The notes under the pieces: model-generated
Told to the model about the DNA's origin: nothing
Databases searched by the model: none
What the model saw: only the letters and a program-made list of their open reading frames with translations
Source: Littorina saxatilis
Lineage: Eukaryota; Mollusca; Gastropoda; Littorinimorpha; Littorinidae
Reading direction: 5' to 3'
Length of the DNA: 64,000 nt
Assembly: GCF_037325665.1 (NCBI RefSeq)
Contig: NC_090246.1
Span: forward strand, 20,289,600 to 20,353,599
Shown here: one piece after another, positions 34,247 to 45,681 of the stretch
Position numbering within the stretch: position 1 is the first letter of the stretch
Layout: each line of letters opens with the position of its first letter
Translations under genes and position numbers: made by a program

Positions 34247-35181
34247 GCGTTCAGCAGATTCTCCATCGTCTGTGGCTGCAAGCTTTGATGAGACTGTACG
34301 ATTGATTTATAACGTGACAACCTTGGTCCATGCAAGCAGTACAACTCGGCTCTGGTCTTTTGGAGCTTGCAAATTAAAAAAAGAAGTACTAATTTTTTCT
34401 GGTTTATTTTGTTTGTGACACATGTCATGCACATTAACATGCACACATATATATATACCTTCATAAACTCTCATTAGCTGCACACAAACCTGTGTAACCT
34501 GCAAGGAAATCTTGCAATGCTGAAATGGATCACAACCACTTGCTCAAACCAAAAAAACAAAAACCAGGTCATGTATATAAACTTAATCTGCATACCTTTA
34601 TAAACGTGAGGTCACTTGATTTTGTAAGGCTCCAGGCACATTATAGTTGAAACATTACTTTTCTTCTTACTATTTTCAACATGAGCAAGTTGCACGCAAA
34701 CCAACCTTGCACTAGTCTGTAACTAAATGTCAACACCAACAAGGAAGTCAAGGCCTCGCTTGAAAACACGAAGACTCACAATGACATCACCTACATCAAG
34801 CTTTGACCATCGCATTCATTATGGTCACAACCTAGACTTGTCCTTCATTTGCAAAAAGTATAAGGAAACACAAATATGGCATGACCACTAGCAGTTCAGC
34901 GTCTGCAGAGCCTTTGCATTCCACTGCCTAGCTTGGGTCTCGTGACTTTACATTACTCAAAAAGTGTTCAAAGGAGTATTATTTTAAACATGATAAAACG
35001 AACAACAGAGGAAAAAAGAAACTAAGTGATTGCACCACAATACCAGGGGAGCAAAGTTGACCTGTGTATCCCCTAATGATGTAATCTCTGCAGTTATGGT
35101 GACAACAGACATGCCTGATCAAATTAATAAAAGAAAAATGAGTGTCCATTTCAGATCTTTTTCTGCCAATGATAACACTAA
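34247..35181. other. RPSA 3' UTR and downstream sequence
   Basis: ATTAAA at 34373 is the likely poly(A) signal, about 125 bp after the stop; ribosomal-protein mRNAs have short 3' UTRs. Beyond it I saw only an (AT)n-like stretch near 34447 and no gene. Confidence 0.45.
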
Positions 35182-36201
35182 GGCACAGTAAGCCTCCCGT
35201 AAACCATCACAGAGCTCCCCGAGCGTCTACATACAGTACAAGCACTTCCATTTGAACGCTCACCGAACGGGAACATCCTGGCTGCTTTCTGTTGAGCGTG
35301 AGAAATTTTCAAAGAATTTATTTTCGTGGACTTGGTCCAACAACAATGGCGCCTCGTTTTGGTGCTGGACGGCTGTTATGATACCGGAAATCACGCCCGG
35401 ACAGTAAGCCTCCCGTAAACCATCACAGATACTGTCGGGCTTTTACACACAGTACAAACACCCTTCCATTTGAACGCTCACCAAACGGGAACATCCTAGG
35501 TGCCCTACGTAAAGAGCGAGCAATTTTTAAAGAAACCTTTTTGGACCCATCCTGAACTCGGGTCAAACATGAGTTACTTCCCTTCAGGTCTCATTCTATC
35601 GATGTAAACTGGCGATAGCCGTGAATCGATGATTATCAAAATGTTTTTGGACCGTGGTGCGTTTTTACGCTAGACCTAACTTTTAAAATCTAAATAATAA
35701 ATTGACAGCTTGTTACAAACATTCTTTAATCATAAAAGAATTCTTTTTTCATCAAGACAAGATCAGTACAATTCGAAGTTGTGAAAGTTTGAAAAAAGAA
35801 AAGCCCGGAAGCAGGGTCACGCAAGGGTCGTAGCAGACGACGGTTTATCAGTGCATATCGCCGTTCCTCTCAACAGTCAAAAGCCATCGCTAGAGTTCTT
35901 GTGAACCACAGCCGTTTGTTTCGTGCATAAAAACGTGCTATTGTAAATAAGCTCACATCGAGTCGCATTCAAATGACTAACTGACGACTACATTGTGAAA
36001 AAGGGAAACTGGATCACACAGGTTCACGTTGGCTCAGGGGTAAGATAAACCACGCAAAAAAAAATTCTTTGAAAAATGCTCGCTCTTTACGTAGGCCACC
36101 TAGGATGTTCCCGTTTGGTGAGCGTTCAAATGGAAGGGTGTTTGTACTGTGTGTAAAAGCCTGACCGTATCTGTGATGGTTTACGGGAGGCTTACTGTGC
36201 C
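35182..36201. mobile_element. Long terminal-inverted-repeat element, about 1 kb
   Basis: The left end GGCACAGTAAGCCTCCCGTA and the right end TACGGGAGGCTTACTGTGCC are inverted. Similarity extends about 145 bp, through TTTGAACGCTCACC and ACGGGAACATCCT. A second left-type arm starts at 35399, so the left end is duplicated and the second arm is the closer match to the right arm. No coding potential. Confidence 0.8.
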
Positions 36202-36273
36202 TTTAACATGACTAACAGACTTCTTTCTGAGTTGTCATTCCAAAAGAACAGTCCATAATTATGTAACACCAAA

Positions 36274-39200
36274 TCAAGTCTTCTTTTTCTTTACTGGCTT
36301 GTCGCTGCTTGTAGTTTTGCGCTTGTTTTTGGATGAGGCAGTTGTATCCTGACCATTTGATGCGGAGCGAGTCTTGTCGTGGTCTGCTGATTCTGTGGTT
36401 GACGGTGTCTTGTGGTCAAGCATAGCAAGAACATTGTCCAGTTTCAGCGTCTTGGCCATCTGCAGTGTCCACAGAGCAAGTTCCACATGGTGAGGTGTCC
36501 AGCCAAACTCTCCATCTGAACGAACACAAAATCAATATTACAGGACTGTTCATTGGTTAAGCAGAAAAATACAATATAAATTGTTCAATAAATCAAGATC
36601 TGACCCCTATTTTATGCCTAAATGTTATCTGAAATTAAGAATGTTCACTGAAATGGCACAAGCCCTACCTACAAAATGAATCCATTTCTCTAGATAAACC
36701 TCACTGAATAATATAATACATGCCATGTTTAATAATTATCAAGCCAAATAACACAGTAACAAAAATCACATTTTTTTGCCAAACTGCTCACAAGCAACAC
36801 CAGGCATGGGAATTGTCCGCCGAAAGGCAAATTTCCGCCGATTTTTTTGTTTCGTTCGGCCGAAAAAGCAAAATGGGGGAGGCAAAAATGGTTCTAAAAA
36901 TTTAATTTAACCACTTGCCTGCCTTAAGACAGGTATACCCGTCCTGCGCTTGTGCAGCCGCAGCGCCTTAGGACGGGTTTACCGGTTTACCCGTCTTGAC
37001 GGTTCCGGGATTTTCCAGAAGTGCGATGTCACTGCTGACACAAAAATAGCAGCCAATGGCTTGGTAGGATACCTCATTCTCATGAATAAACATAAATGGT
37101 GACGCGGTTTTGCGTCTGAAGGCTATATTCGGCCTTGGCGACAGAATAGGGGAGAGAAATCTCGACTCGTCAAAATGGCAAACGGTGAAAGTCGACCGGG
37201 CCACGGTAGGGAAAAACAAAGCCGGACTGACGCTACAGGCGGTGCAAATGACTATGGATACTGACAGGGGAAGGGGGAGATCTTCTTTCGGACGATTCGT
37301 TGCAAACAGGTAGATGATAGTGATTATAATCCTTTCTTGGAGCGAGCAAAACAGCCACCTGTGTTTGATCCACAGGCACCGGAAGATGCGCCGGACTGAT
37401 TTTTCAAAAGTTCATATTTAAACATCTAATCATTATAAGCCAAACTAATTATTATTTCCATGATTAGACACTAAAAACAGATTCTTGGTTCAATTTCCCT
37501 TAAAAATAACATAGGTTTTTACTTACCTACCTACTGCCAGTTTGGAACTAGAATTTTTTGTGAATTATTACACCCCGATCTCCAATATTCCCTGGCAGTC
37601 AGGAATGCACATACGCAAGTTTTGATTGGCAGTGTAAGGGTTAATGGCAAACTTGGAGCTCAGATGACGCCAAATCGCACCATTTGGGTTCTTTGGAGAA
37701 AAACAATTCCTGGGGGGGGGGGGGGGGGGGGATGTCCCCGAACCCCCCTAGCAGGGCAAGGCGCTTTGCCTCGTCAACTTTGCTATTACTTACACATTTT
37801 CAGCCTTTTTTCAATTCCCATGCCTGAACACAGAACATGGTTTCAGGTAGGTTGACTACACATGTGCACATAATTTTGTACACACACATACTCTTGCACA
37901 CATACAAACACAAGCAGGTGCTTTACCCTCTTTCTTTAGAATCTTGGTGATGTCGGCAACTAGCTGGACATACTGCTGGTAGGCTGGGAGAGTGTACTTG
38001 AGAGGCTGAAGACCGGGCAAGGCCAGCATACTCTCATCCGCCATGAAGGGGGCATGCTGGGGTGCCCCTGCTGCAAGCACAGCTGAAAATTCCAGAAAGC
38101 TAGATTGTATTACCTTGGAACTCCCCTTTTAAGATCGCAAAAAATATGAGAAAATCTGGTATTAAAAATGGGGGTAATTTTATTGAGGTTATTCCGTTAA
38201 CACTTTCGCGACGGGAGGTGACTATATTAGTAATAGCGCTGCAACGCCCACGGACGGGAAGTGACTATTTTAGTATTAGACATACAAGGTACACGACTCG
38301 TGATTGCTTCCCGGTTTTTGAAGCTTGCAGTAAATTGAGTTGTTTCCCTTGACACACTTGGTGTGCCCTTCCGCCATATGCAAAATTAGCCTGGTTTGTG
38401 CGGTTTTTTTGAGAAAAAAAATGAATCGAAGGCGAGCCTTGTCACGGGAGGAGATTCTCCGGATGTTGGATCTTGAGGACCCTGTAGATCATGATTCCGA
38501 CGTGTTGTTTTCGCCTCAAGAAAGCGATAATAGCAGTGATATTGAGCAAGAAACAGTCCTGTTGTTGCTGCTAGTATGAGTCGGCAAACTACACGTGTTA
38601 GGGTGGTACTGCATGAATCTTCGAATGTGTAGTTGCAAGGGGGGCGTGGCAGCACTGATAACAATGGATGGCTGGAGCCTAATCCTTTTGGAAATGTTCA
38701 TAGGTGTACAGTTGGGACTTTGTTGTGAAAATGTGACTTATATTCAATATGGATTACCTAGACATCATTTGGTGAGTGTCACAGTTTTGTTTCATTTGAG
38801 TCAGGATGCTGTGAGTGAATGCGGGATTTGCTTGTTTTTTTCTTTGTACTGTCTCCTTATTTCTGTGTAGAATTTTAACAATATTTCAGCTAATTCATAG
38901 GTTTTACACCTTGTTTGGTTATAAAATTATTTATAATACTTTCTGTTAAAAAATAACTTTTAACAAGAAGGGCAAAGCCCATACGACTCACATGCTTGAC
39001 CTAAACCTAGCAATGACATCATACACTAAGAACTGCTTTACACATTTTTCCTACCAAAATACATGTGACCTTGACCCAAGGTCAAGGTCATGCAACACAA
39101 AGCTGTTAATTCAAGACATAGGAAGTACAATGGTGCTTATTGGCTTTTTCTACCATGAGATATGGTCACTTTTAGTGGTTCACTACCTTATTTTGGTCAC

Positions 39201-42200
39201 ATTTCATAAGGGTCAAAGTGACCTTGACCTTGATCATATGTGACCAAATGTGTCTCATGATGAAAGCATAACATGTGCCCCACATAATTTTTAAGTTTGA
39301 AACAGTTATCTTCCATAGTTCAGGGTCAAGGTCACTTCAAAATATGTATACAATCCAACTTTGAAGAGCTCCTGTGACCTTGACCTTGAAGCAAGGTAAA
39401 CCAAACTGGTATCAAAAGATGGGGCTTACTTTGTCCTATATATCATATATAGGTGAGGTATTCAATCTCAAAAACTTCAGAGAAAATGGGAAAAATGTGA
39501 AAAATAGCTGTTTTTTAGACAACATTTATGGCCCCTGCGACCTTGACCTTGAAGCAAGGTCAAGATGCTATGTATGTTTTTTGGGGCCTTGTCATCATAC
39601 ACCATCTTGCCAAATTTGGTACTGATAGACTGAATAGTGTCCAAGAAATATCCAACGTTAAAGTTTTCCGGACGGACGGACGTCCGGACGGACGGACGGA
39701 CGGACGGACGGACGACTCGGGTGAGTACATAGACTCACTTTTGCTTCGCATGTGAGTCAAAAAAGCAGTGGAAAAGAAAACACACACAAAAAAACATTAA
39801 AAAACACAAATTATCCCCCTTTCACCCCCCCTTTGCTAAAACAAATCGCGTGACAAACTTATAAATAGCACGACTGAACTGGGCATCCATTTTTTAATTA
39901 GTACACAAAATTTGGTGGTGATTGGACTTAATTCAAGCTTGCTAGACAGATTTCTTTACAGTTACTGTTTTTTGGGAAGTTTCTTGGTGGCAAGCTTGGG
40001 CAGGCAGGACGTTAACGCCGTGGCAATGCTAGTCACAATAGTGTTAAAAACCGAAAGTCTGACTCATAACTGAGCAAACAAGGTCTTAAAACGGGGGCTT
40101 CCACTGTACAGGGGTATCATGTGAAGCACCTCCCAATAAAGGGCACCTGTTATCCCTTGTACCTGTCATGAAAAGACACTTGCAATATTGGGACAATTCT
40201 GTAAAACTATACTAACTAATATTTGTGCTTGAGGTCTTTTTTTTTGCCAATGGAAAATGCAAACATGAATATTGACCCTAAACTTGTTGCCAGCAGGTAA
40301 ATGGGTCACAAAGTGTAACTGTCATGCGTCGTATGAGTAGGATGGACCAGGGAAGTTCATGAAAGATTGAAACAATTTTTCCCTCTTGGCATGGGTATAG
40401 GAGAATCCCCGTAGTGTAACAACAAAATCAATAAATACATCTGCATAAGCACACACACAAACAAAAGAACACAGATGTGGGAACAGTCCAAACCTTTTGG
40501 GGAATATAAAGAATTAGGACCATGAGAAATATTCGTTACAAACTTGACTTTTTGCAAACGTGCAGGCTTGAATTTGGCAAATGAACCACACACACACAAT
40601 TTATAACTAACCTGAAGCAGTAGCAGGGCCCACAGCTCTTAGCACTGTGAGGGCTTCGACAGCAGCCTTGATGCTTGGCAAAGCTTGGAATCCCTTCTTG
40701 CTGGCAGTCTCCACACTCTCTGCACTGTTCTCCTCCACCATTTGCTGTAGACGCGGCCGAAACTTCCCCCTCTGTAAAGTGTACAACACAGAATTTGAAG
40801 TAGGCTGTCTTTGCTGACACACAATGACAAACATACACAACAAATCAAGCCTACAAATGAAATGAACCTATAGTTTGCAAAGAGAGCTGGTCCATTTTTC
40901 AGTGATTGTCAAACTTGTATAGATAATCAACAGGCTGAAAACAAGGTTACTGAAATGCCTGAATCATTAAGAATTTGCACTACAAAAAACTTTGTGGTTT
41001 ATAAAACTAACTCATATAAAATTTCATCACGATCAATTACCATCAGTTTCCATTTCATCAGCTTGGCCAGTTCTTCATGTGTAATGAACTTCTCACTTCT
41101 TCCACTGATCAGTTGCCGAAGCTCCTGCTGGTACCTGAAAAATTAATGGTAAGCAACACCTTTTTCAGTGAAATTATTGTTCATAGTTAAATGTCCAGCT
41201 CAAGAGTTATACAACTTACAAATACCCCTGTTCAAAAGATGCAAGTTTACCTTTTAGTTTTATCCTCATTGCACCTTGTCCACAATTTTGTTTTTCTTTC
41301 AAAAACTCCAAACAGTTCCTCTCACTCTCAGTCTGGGTGAGCTGCTTATGTTCTGAGTAAATAATATGAGTTATTTCTAATATGCTGACTGTTAGCAAAT
41401 GATAACAGGCATGTCACTTGGAAGTCTTCCGTTGAAATGCACGTGCCTCAGATCAGCCATTCAGAGCATATCTGGGCGGGTACACATGAACTGTGACTTC
41501 AACGACAAACCTCAGTATATATCTATAGTTTGATCATTTACATAAGTTTGTCCATGTTATGTAAAGCGCCAGTCACCAGTGGAATCCCCCAGGGAAGTGT
41601 ATTGGGCCCTCTGCTCTTCACCCTGTACATAAACGACTTGCCTAGCCAAGTCACCAGCTCTGTGAAGTTGTTTGCTGACGACACCAAGCTATATACCCGT
41701 ACTGACGTGCCCTCAGGACCTGTTGTCATGCAGGAAGATCTGGACAATCTACAAGAGTGGTCTGACAACTGGCTCCTCAAGTTCCACCCAAAGAAGTGTA
41801 GTTTCCTTAAACTAGGCAAACAACACACAGAGACCAGCTATCACATGAAAGGGAGATCCGAAAGTGGTGAGGAGGTTAGCATCACTCTAGAAGAAAGCGA
41901 AACGGAGAAAGACCTTGGTGTACTTGTAGACAATCGCCTGAGTTTCAAGGGACATGTTGCACAAGCAACTGCGAAGGCAAACAAAACCTTAGGCATCATC
42001 AGGAGATCGTTTGAGCATCTGGATAGGGAGGTGTTTGTACAACTCTACAAGAGTCTTGTCAGGCCAATCCTTGAATATGGGCATTCAGTATGGCAACCAC
42101 AGCAGAAACTGCTGTGCAAGGAAATAGAGGACGTACAGAGAAGGGCTACCAAACTGATATCGGCTCTCAGTGAGAAAACTTACCCAGAACGACTTGCTGT

Positions 42201-43010
42201 ACTCAAACTACCGAGTCTCGAACACAGGCGTCTCCGAGGTGACATGATCGACCTCTACAAGTATATGCATGGGATCTACGACACAGGCAACCCGAATTTC
42301 CAGCTGGCCGAAACCAAAGACACTAGGGGAAACAGCCTCAAGTTGTACAAACCATTTTGTAGGCTGAACGTTCGGAGCTGCTTCTTCGCAGAAAGGGTGA
42401 TTCCTCACTGGAACAGTCTGCCAGAAACAGTTGTGACAGCACCATCAGTGAACAGTTTCAAAGGAAGGCTGGACAATTTCTGGGCAGACAGACCAGAGAA
42501 ATTCTCGCCAACGTGCTACCAATAACCGCCCGCGCATGCCAACAACAAAAGTGTTATTGGAGTACTATTCGACAGGATCGATGAACAGGCCTAAGGCCTT
42601 AAACATCGCAAACTTGTTCAAGTTCAAGTTCAAGTTCAAGTTATTTATTGAATTGTAGGAAATCCAGCATGATTCCATGACAGCAAAACAGCAACAGTGA
42701 AAAGAGTACGCCTTTCATGTGATCAATGTTGCTTCCAATACATATGTTGTATATATATATATCTCCACAACGGTTTGGGAAGAACACCCCAGTAGAAATA
42801 CTAGAATCCCAACAGTGCAAGTTGATCTAGCAACCCATTTTACATTTAATGATTTATAGAGAGATGTGTGCACCAGTACCATGTGTCCAAACTTATGAGC
42901 TCCTTCCTCTTCTTCGCATCCTTTATGTTATCCGCCTTTGCTTTCAAAACCGCTTCATACTGCCCAAAAACTTGACGCCAGACAAACGATGGTTTTCCGA
43001 GCAAAGACAT
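36274..43010 (-). CDS. Amun-like nuclear protein with a helix-hairpin-helix motif
   Basis: Five exons in phase: 43010-42880, 41134-41041, 40771-40612, 38082-37927, 36515-36274 (stop), giving 260 residues. An in-frame ATG 90 nt upstream (43100) is possible, but MSLLGKPSFVWRQVFGQYEA looks like the natural start. Visible blocks are LDTWYQQELRQLISGR, FITHEELAKLMKWKLMRGKF, ALTVLRAVGPATASAVLA and LPGLQPLKYTL, then a Ser/Thr/Lys-rich tail ending KPVKKKKT, a likely nuclear signal. The VGPATASAVLA segment is like the helix-hairpin-helix of DNA glycosylases. From memory the family is the one containing Drosophila Amun, a nuclear protein with a putative glycosylase fold. I see no Asp clearly placed as a glycosylase catalytic residue, so enzyme activity is doubtful. 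Divergent from TEPSIN. Confidence 0.82.
36801..37826. mobile_element. MITE C (CAGGCATGGGAATTG ends), split by a TTAA element
   Basis: Ends CAGGCATGGGAATT and AATTCCCATGCCTG, with 5-bp AACAC on both sides. The interior matches MITE A and B on both sides of the 36911-37640 insertion. Confidence 0.9.
36911..37640. mobile_element. piggyBac-like non-autonomous element
   Basis: Inserted at TTAA (36907-36910 and 37641-37644), exactly where MITE A has an uninterrupted AATTTAATGGCAAAC. The ends are CCACTTGCCTGCC and GGCAGTGTAAGGG. GACGGGT/ACCCGTC palindromic words lie near the left end. A short acidic frame DDSDYNPFLERAK ending at a stop near 37399 may be a transposase relic. Confidence 0.75.
38201..40043 (+). 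mobile_element. piggyBac-like element with a transposase N-terminal remnant
   Basis: Flanked by TTAA at 38197-38200 and 40044-40047. The ends CACTTTCGCGAC and GTCACAATAGTG are inverted, 9 of 12 matching. ATG at 38421 starts MNRRRALSREEILRMLDLED followed by an acidic Ser/Asp stretch, like the N-terminus of piggyBac transposases, and stops after 52 residues. No catalytic Asp region is present. Another element (38960-39766) sits inside. Confidence 0.7.
38960..39766. mobile_element. Element with GACTCACATGC ends and TGACCTTGACC words
   Basis: GACTCACATGC near the left end and GCATGTGAGTC at the right end are inverted. TGACCTTGACC occurs at least four times. Just before the right end is a (CGGA)n block at 39667-39713. 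Resembles 28135-28815 in layout. Confidence 0.7.
41560..42640 (+). mobile_element. 5'-truncated non-LTR retrotransposon (LINE), jockey/CR1-like
   Basis: An open frame through 42525 starts inside the reverse transcriptase: SGIPQGSVLGPLLF, then FADDTKLYTR with the FADD catalytic box, GVLVDNRLSFKGH, and a C-terminal block VRSCFFAERVIPHWNSLPE. The frame is intact for about 320 codons. The endonuclease, ORF1 and the N-terminal RT are missing, so it cannot be autonomous. The 3' end is a (TTCAAG)n tail at about 42613-42640. Lies in intron 1 of the Amun-like gene, opposite orientation. The open frame suggests recent insertion. The exact 5' edge was not determined. Confidence 0.88.
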
Positions 43011-43146
43011 TGTTGTAGGTCTAGCGTCTTCTTTCCAAACCACGTCGCCTGTTCCCGCGATTACTGTACGAACAATTACTCCCACTGCTTCGAGAGACAA
43101 ATAATTGGAGAGTTATATCCCTTGACAGAAGGGAGAAGTAAACAAA
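43011..43146. promoter_or_regulatory. Divergent promoter between the Amun-like gene and TEPSIN
   Basis: The start codons at 43010 (-) and 43147 (+) are 136 bp apart, so both 5' UTRs and a bidirectional promoter must share this space. No TATA box was recognised. Confidence 0.6.
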
Positions 43147-45599
43147 ATGGCAGTAGAAACATTGAATTTCACAGCTGACCAGCTTGTCTTTGCAGGAAAG
43201 GTGAGTATTTGAATAGAAAGAGTATACAAAGAATAAGCTGAATGAATGAAGTTGAAGATTTGGTGAGGAAAGAGAAAGAGTGGTACCAAGAACAGATTCA
43301 CAGAATCACACATCCAGCCCTCAACGAAAAAGGAGAAAAGAGTACTTAGATAGAGATGGGAAAAAGTCAAAATTGTGTGTCACTGTGTGTGTGTGTGTGT
43401 GTGTGTGTGTGCGGAGGGGGATAGTGTGTGTATGTGTATAGGTGTGTGTGTGCTTTCTACAGTATAAATAGTTAATAGTAGAATATATTCTAACAACCCG
43501 TCGTGGAAGAAAGGAGAAGGTCCTGAATACACATTGTATTCTGGCTTTCAAGTCAAACTCAAAGGACAAATTTGAAGGATGTCAAATTATTTTATTTTTT
43601 AATTTCTTTACTTTAATTTTCAGGTTGGAGTACTCATGAAGGGAACATCTGATGATGATTCACCAATACCTGGCTATTTATACAAGGAAATCAGTGGTAT
43701 GGCACCTGTTTAACATCAATGCACCCACCGCATATTTTGTACCAACTAGGGTATGCAAGCAAAGCATCGTCATATCAGTCACATTATCTTTGATTGAAAT
43801 TTTTACTCTGTAAAGCAATCACCTTAGGGTTCTGTTTGCTTCACTAAGCTTCAAAGGAAAGTTAATGCTGGATCGCTGTTCGGTATGACTTTAAATCATT
43901 GGCTTTACAGTGTACAATTATTATTACAGCAAAGCATTTGGTGAAAAAATGGGAATAAAAAAATTACAATCACTGAAAAGTGTGTTTTTTGGTTTGATCA
44001 TAATTAGTGTTGTTTTTTACAAGACTAGTGATGTCGGCATGGCTCTTTTTGAGGGTTAATTACCAATATTCTTTCTTGCAGATATCAGTTACCAGTCACC
44101 CGCACATTGTGAGTTTCTTCTGGAGTTCCTGGTGAAAAGAATGGGCAAAAAATCTTGCCATGTCAAGTATAAGGTATATATTTTATGATTTTTTGGGGTT
44201 TAAATCGTTGTAGTGAACAGTATTAAGAAGACTGTAGAGTAAAAGTGATAGCTGTATGAAAGTGTACATTACTATGAGTCTATCCCATTTTGCCCCTTTA
44301 TTTCATTGAGCAGAACACATTTTGTATGTGCACAGTGAACTGGCTTTAGTAATTGTCTGTAATTATTATTCCTTTTTTGATATATTTTGCCCATATTGTG
44401 ATTTTTATACTATTATCACTCTGGTACTATGCAACATGATTTTGTTATTTTTCTCTTACTTTTCAGACTTTGAAGCTTGCAAAACATTTGGTGGAGAATG
44501 GGGATCCTGCCTTTAGAACCGCTCTCAGGCAGAATTCTCAGAGCATTCAGGAAGCAACAAGTAGGTGGTCACATTCTTCTGTATGATGATTAGATCTCTT
44601 ACTCTTAGACTAGGCGAAGAAATTACAAGATAATTAAGATTCCAACAGAGGTTTGAATTTTGTCAGTGTTACCTTTGAGCATGTCTTAATTCATAGGTGC
44701 CATGCAGTGTATTTGTTCATTTTGGTATCTATTCCAAAACAGAGCAACAGAGTTTAAAATTATATCAATGTGTGATTTTATATCCCTGACTGCGAGCTAG
44801 TAGGCTCATACTATTTTCTGTATATTGGTAAGCATAGGTTTTCATCTCACAAGGATTCTGTTTGGTGATATACACAGTAATTATTACCTTGAAAATGTGC
44901 TCAACTCTGTTTTGTGGATGCATGAAGAAGTTTATTTCTTTGTATCTTTATAGCATCAGTAACAGGCCAATACATTGTTTATACTTGTGAACATCAGAGT
45001 GAAGTAAATATAATGCTATTGCTGGATTAATTATTTTCTCAGAATTCGGCGGCCCACCTGATCCTGTGCATGGCAACTTACCTTTTCTGGTTGTCCGAAA
45101 GCTAGCAAAGGTAGGTTCTTCAATCAGAGTTTTGAGTTTGGTTTGTTTCTGCATTTTTGTAAGTCTGCAGGTACATGTGCACGGATACAGTTTTTCTTTT
45201 CATGGGAGTTACAAAAAGGATATCTGATAAACAAAGGGAAGTAAGACTAAGAGCTCCAAATGCATACGACATGTGTAATGGAGTACGTAATACGAAAAGG
45301 ATACTTGTTTTTGGCTCACGTAAGTGTAGCCTATGCGATAGTAACTTTGTCTGTCTGTGCGTGCGTGTGTGTTTGTGCGTGTGTATGTCTGTGGTAGAAA
45401 CTCTAACATTTGAAGACGTCACATTACATTGACGTCACATTATGACGTAAGAGGGTTAGACGTCACGCGAAGGAAGTACTGAAAGTCTCGGTCATTATTA
45501 TTTTGAGCGGGCCGAGACTCTGTTCCCTGTAAGTAGGCTACATGCAGACAGACAGATCTAGATCTAGTGTCTCGCTTTCTTGCACAGTTTCACCTATGC

Positions 45600-45681
<82 letters not shown>

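Larger units (their letters stand above)
38114..40108. mobile_element. MITE family M1, copy 4, split by a piggyBac-like element
   Basis: TTGGAACTCCCCTTTTAAGA at the left and CTTAAAACGGGGGCTTCCAC at the right belong to one M1 copy. They are separated by the TTAA-flanked element at 38201-40043. Confidence 0.8.

Noticed and set aside
41560-42640. Retroviral or LTR origin for the reverse transcriptase
   Set aside because: No long terminal repeats, integrase or protease; sequence blocks and the short-repeat tail are those of a LINE.
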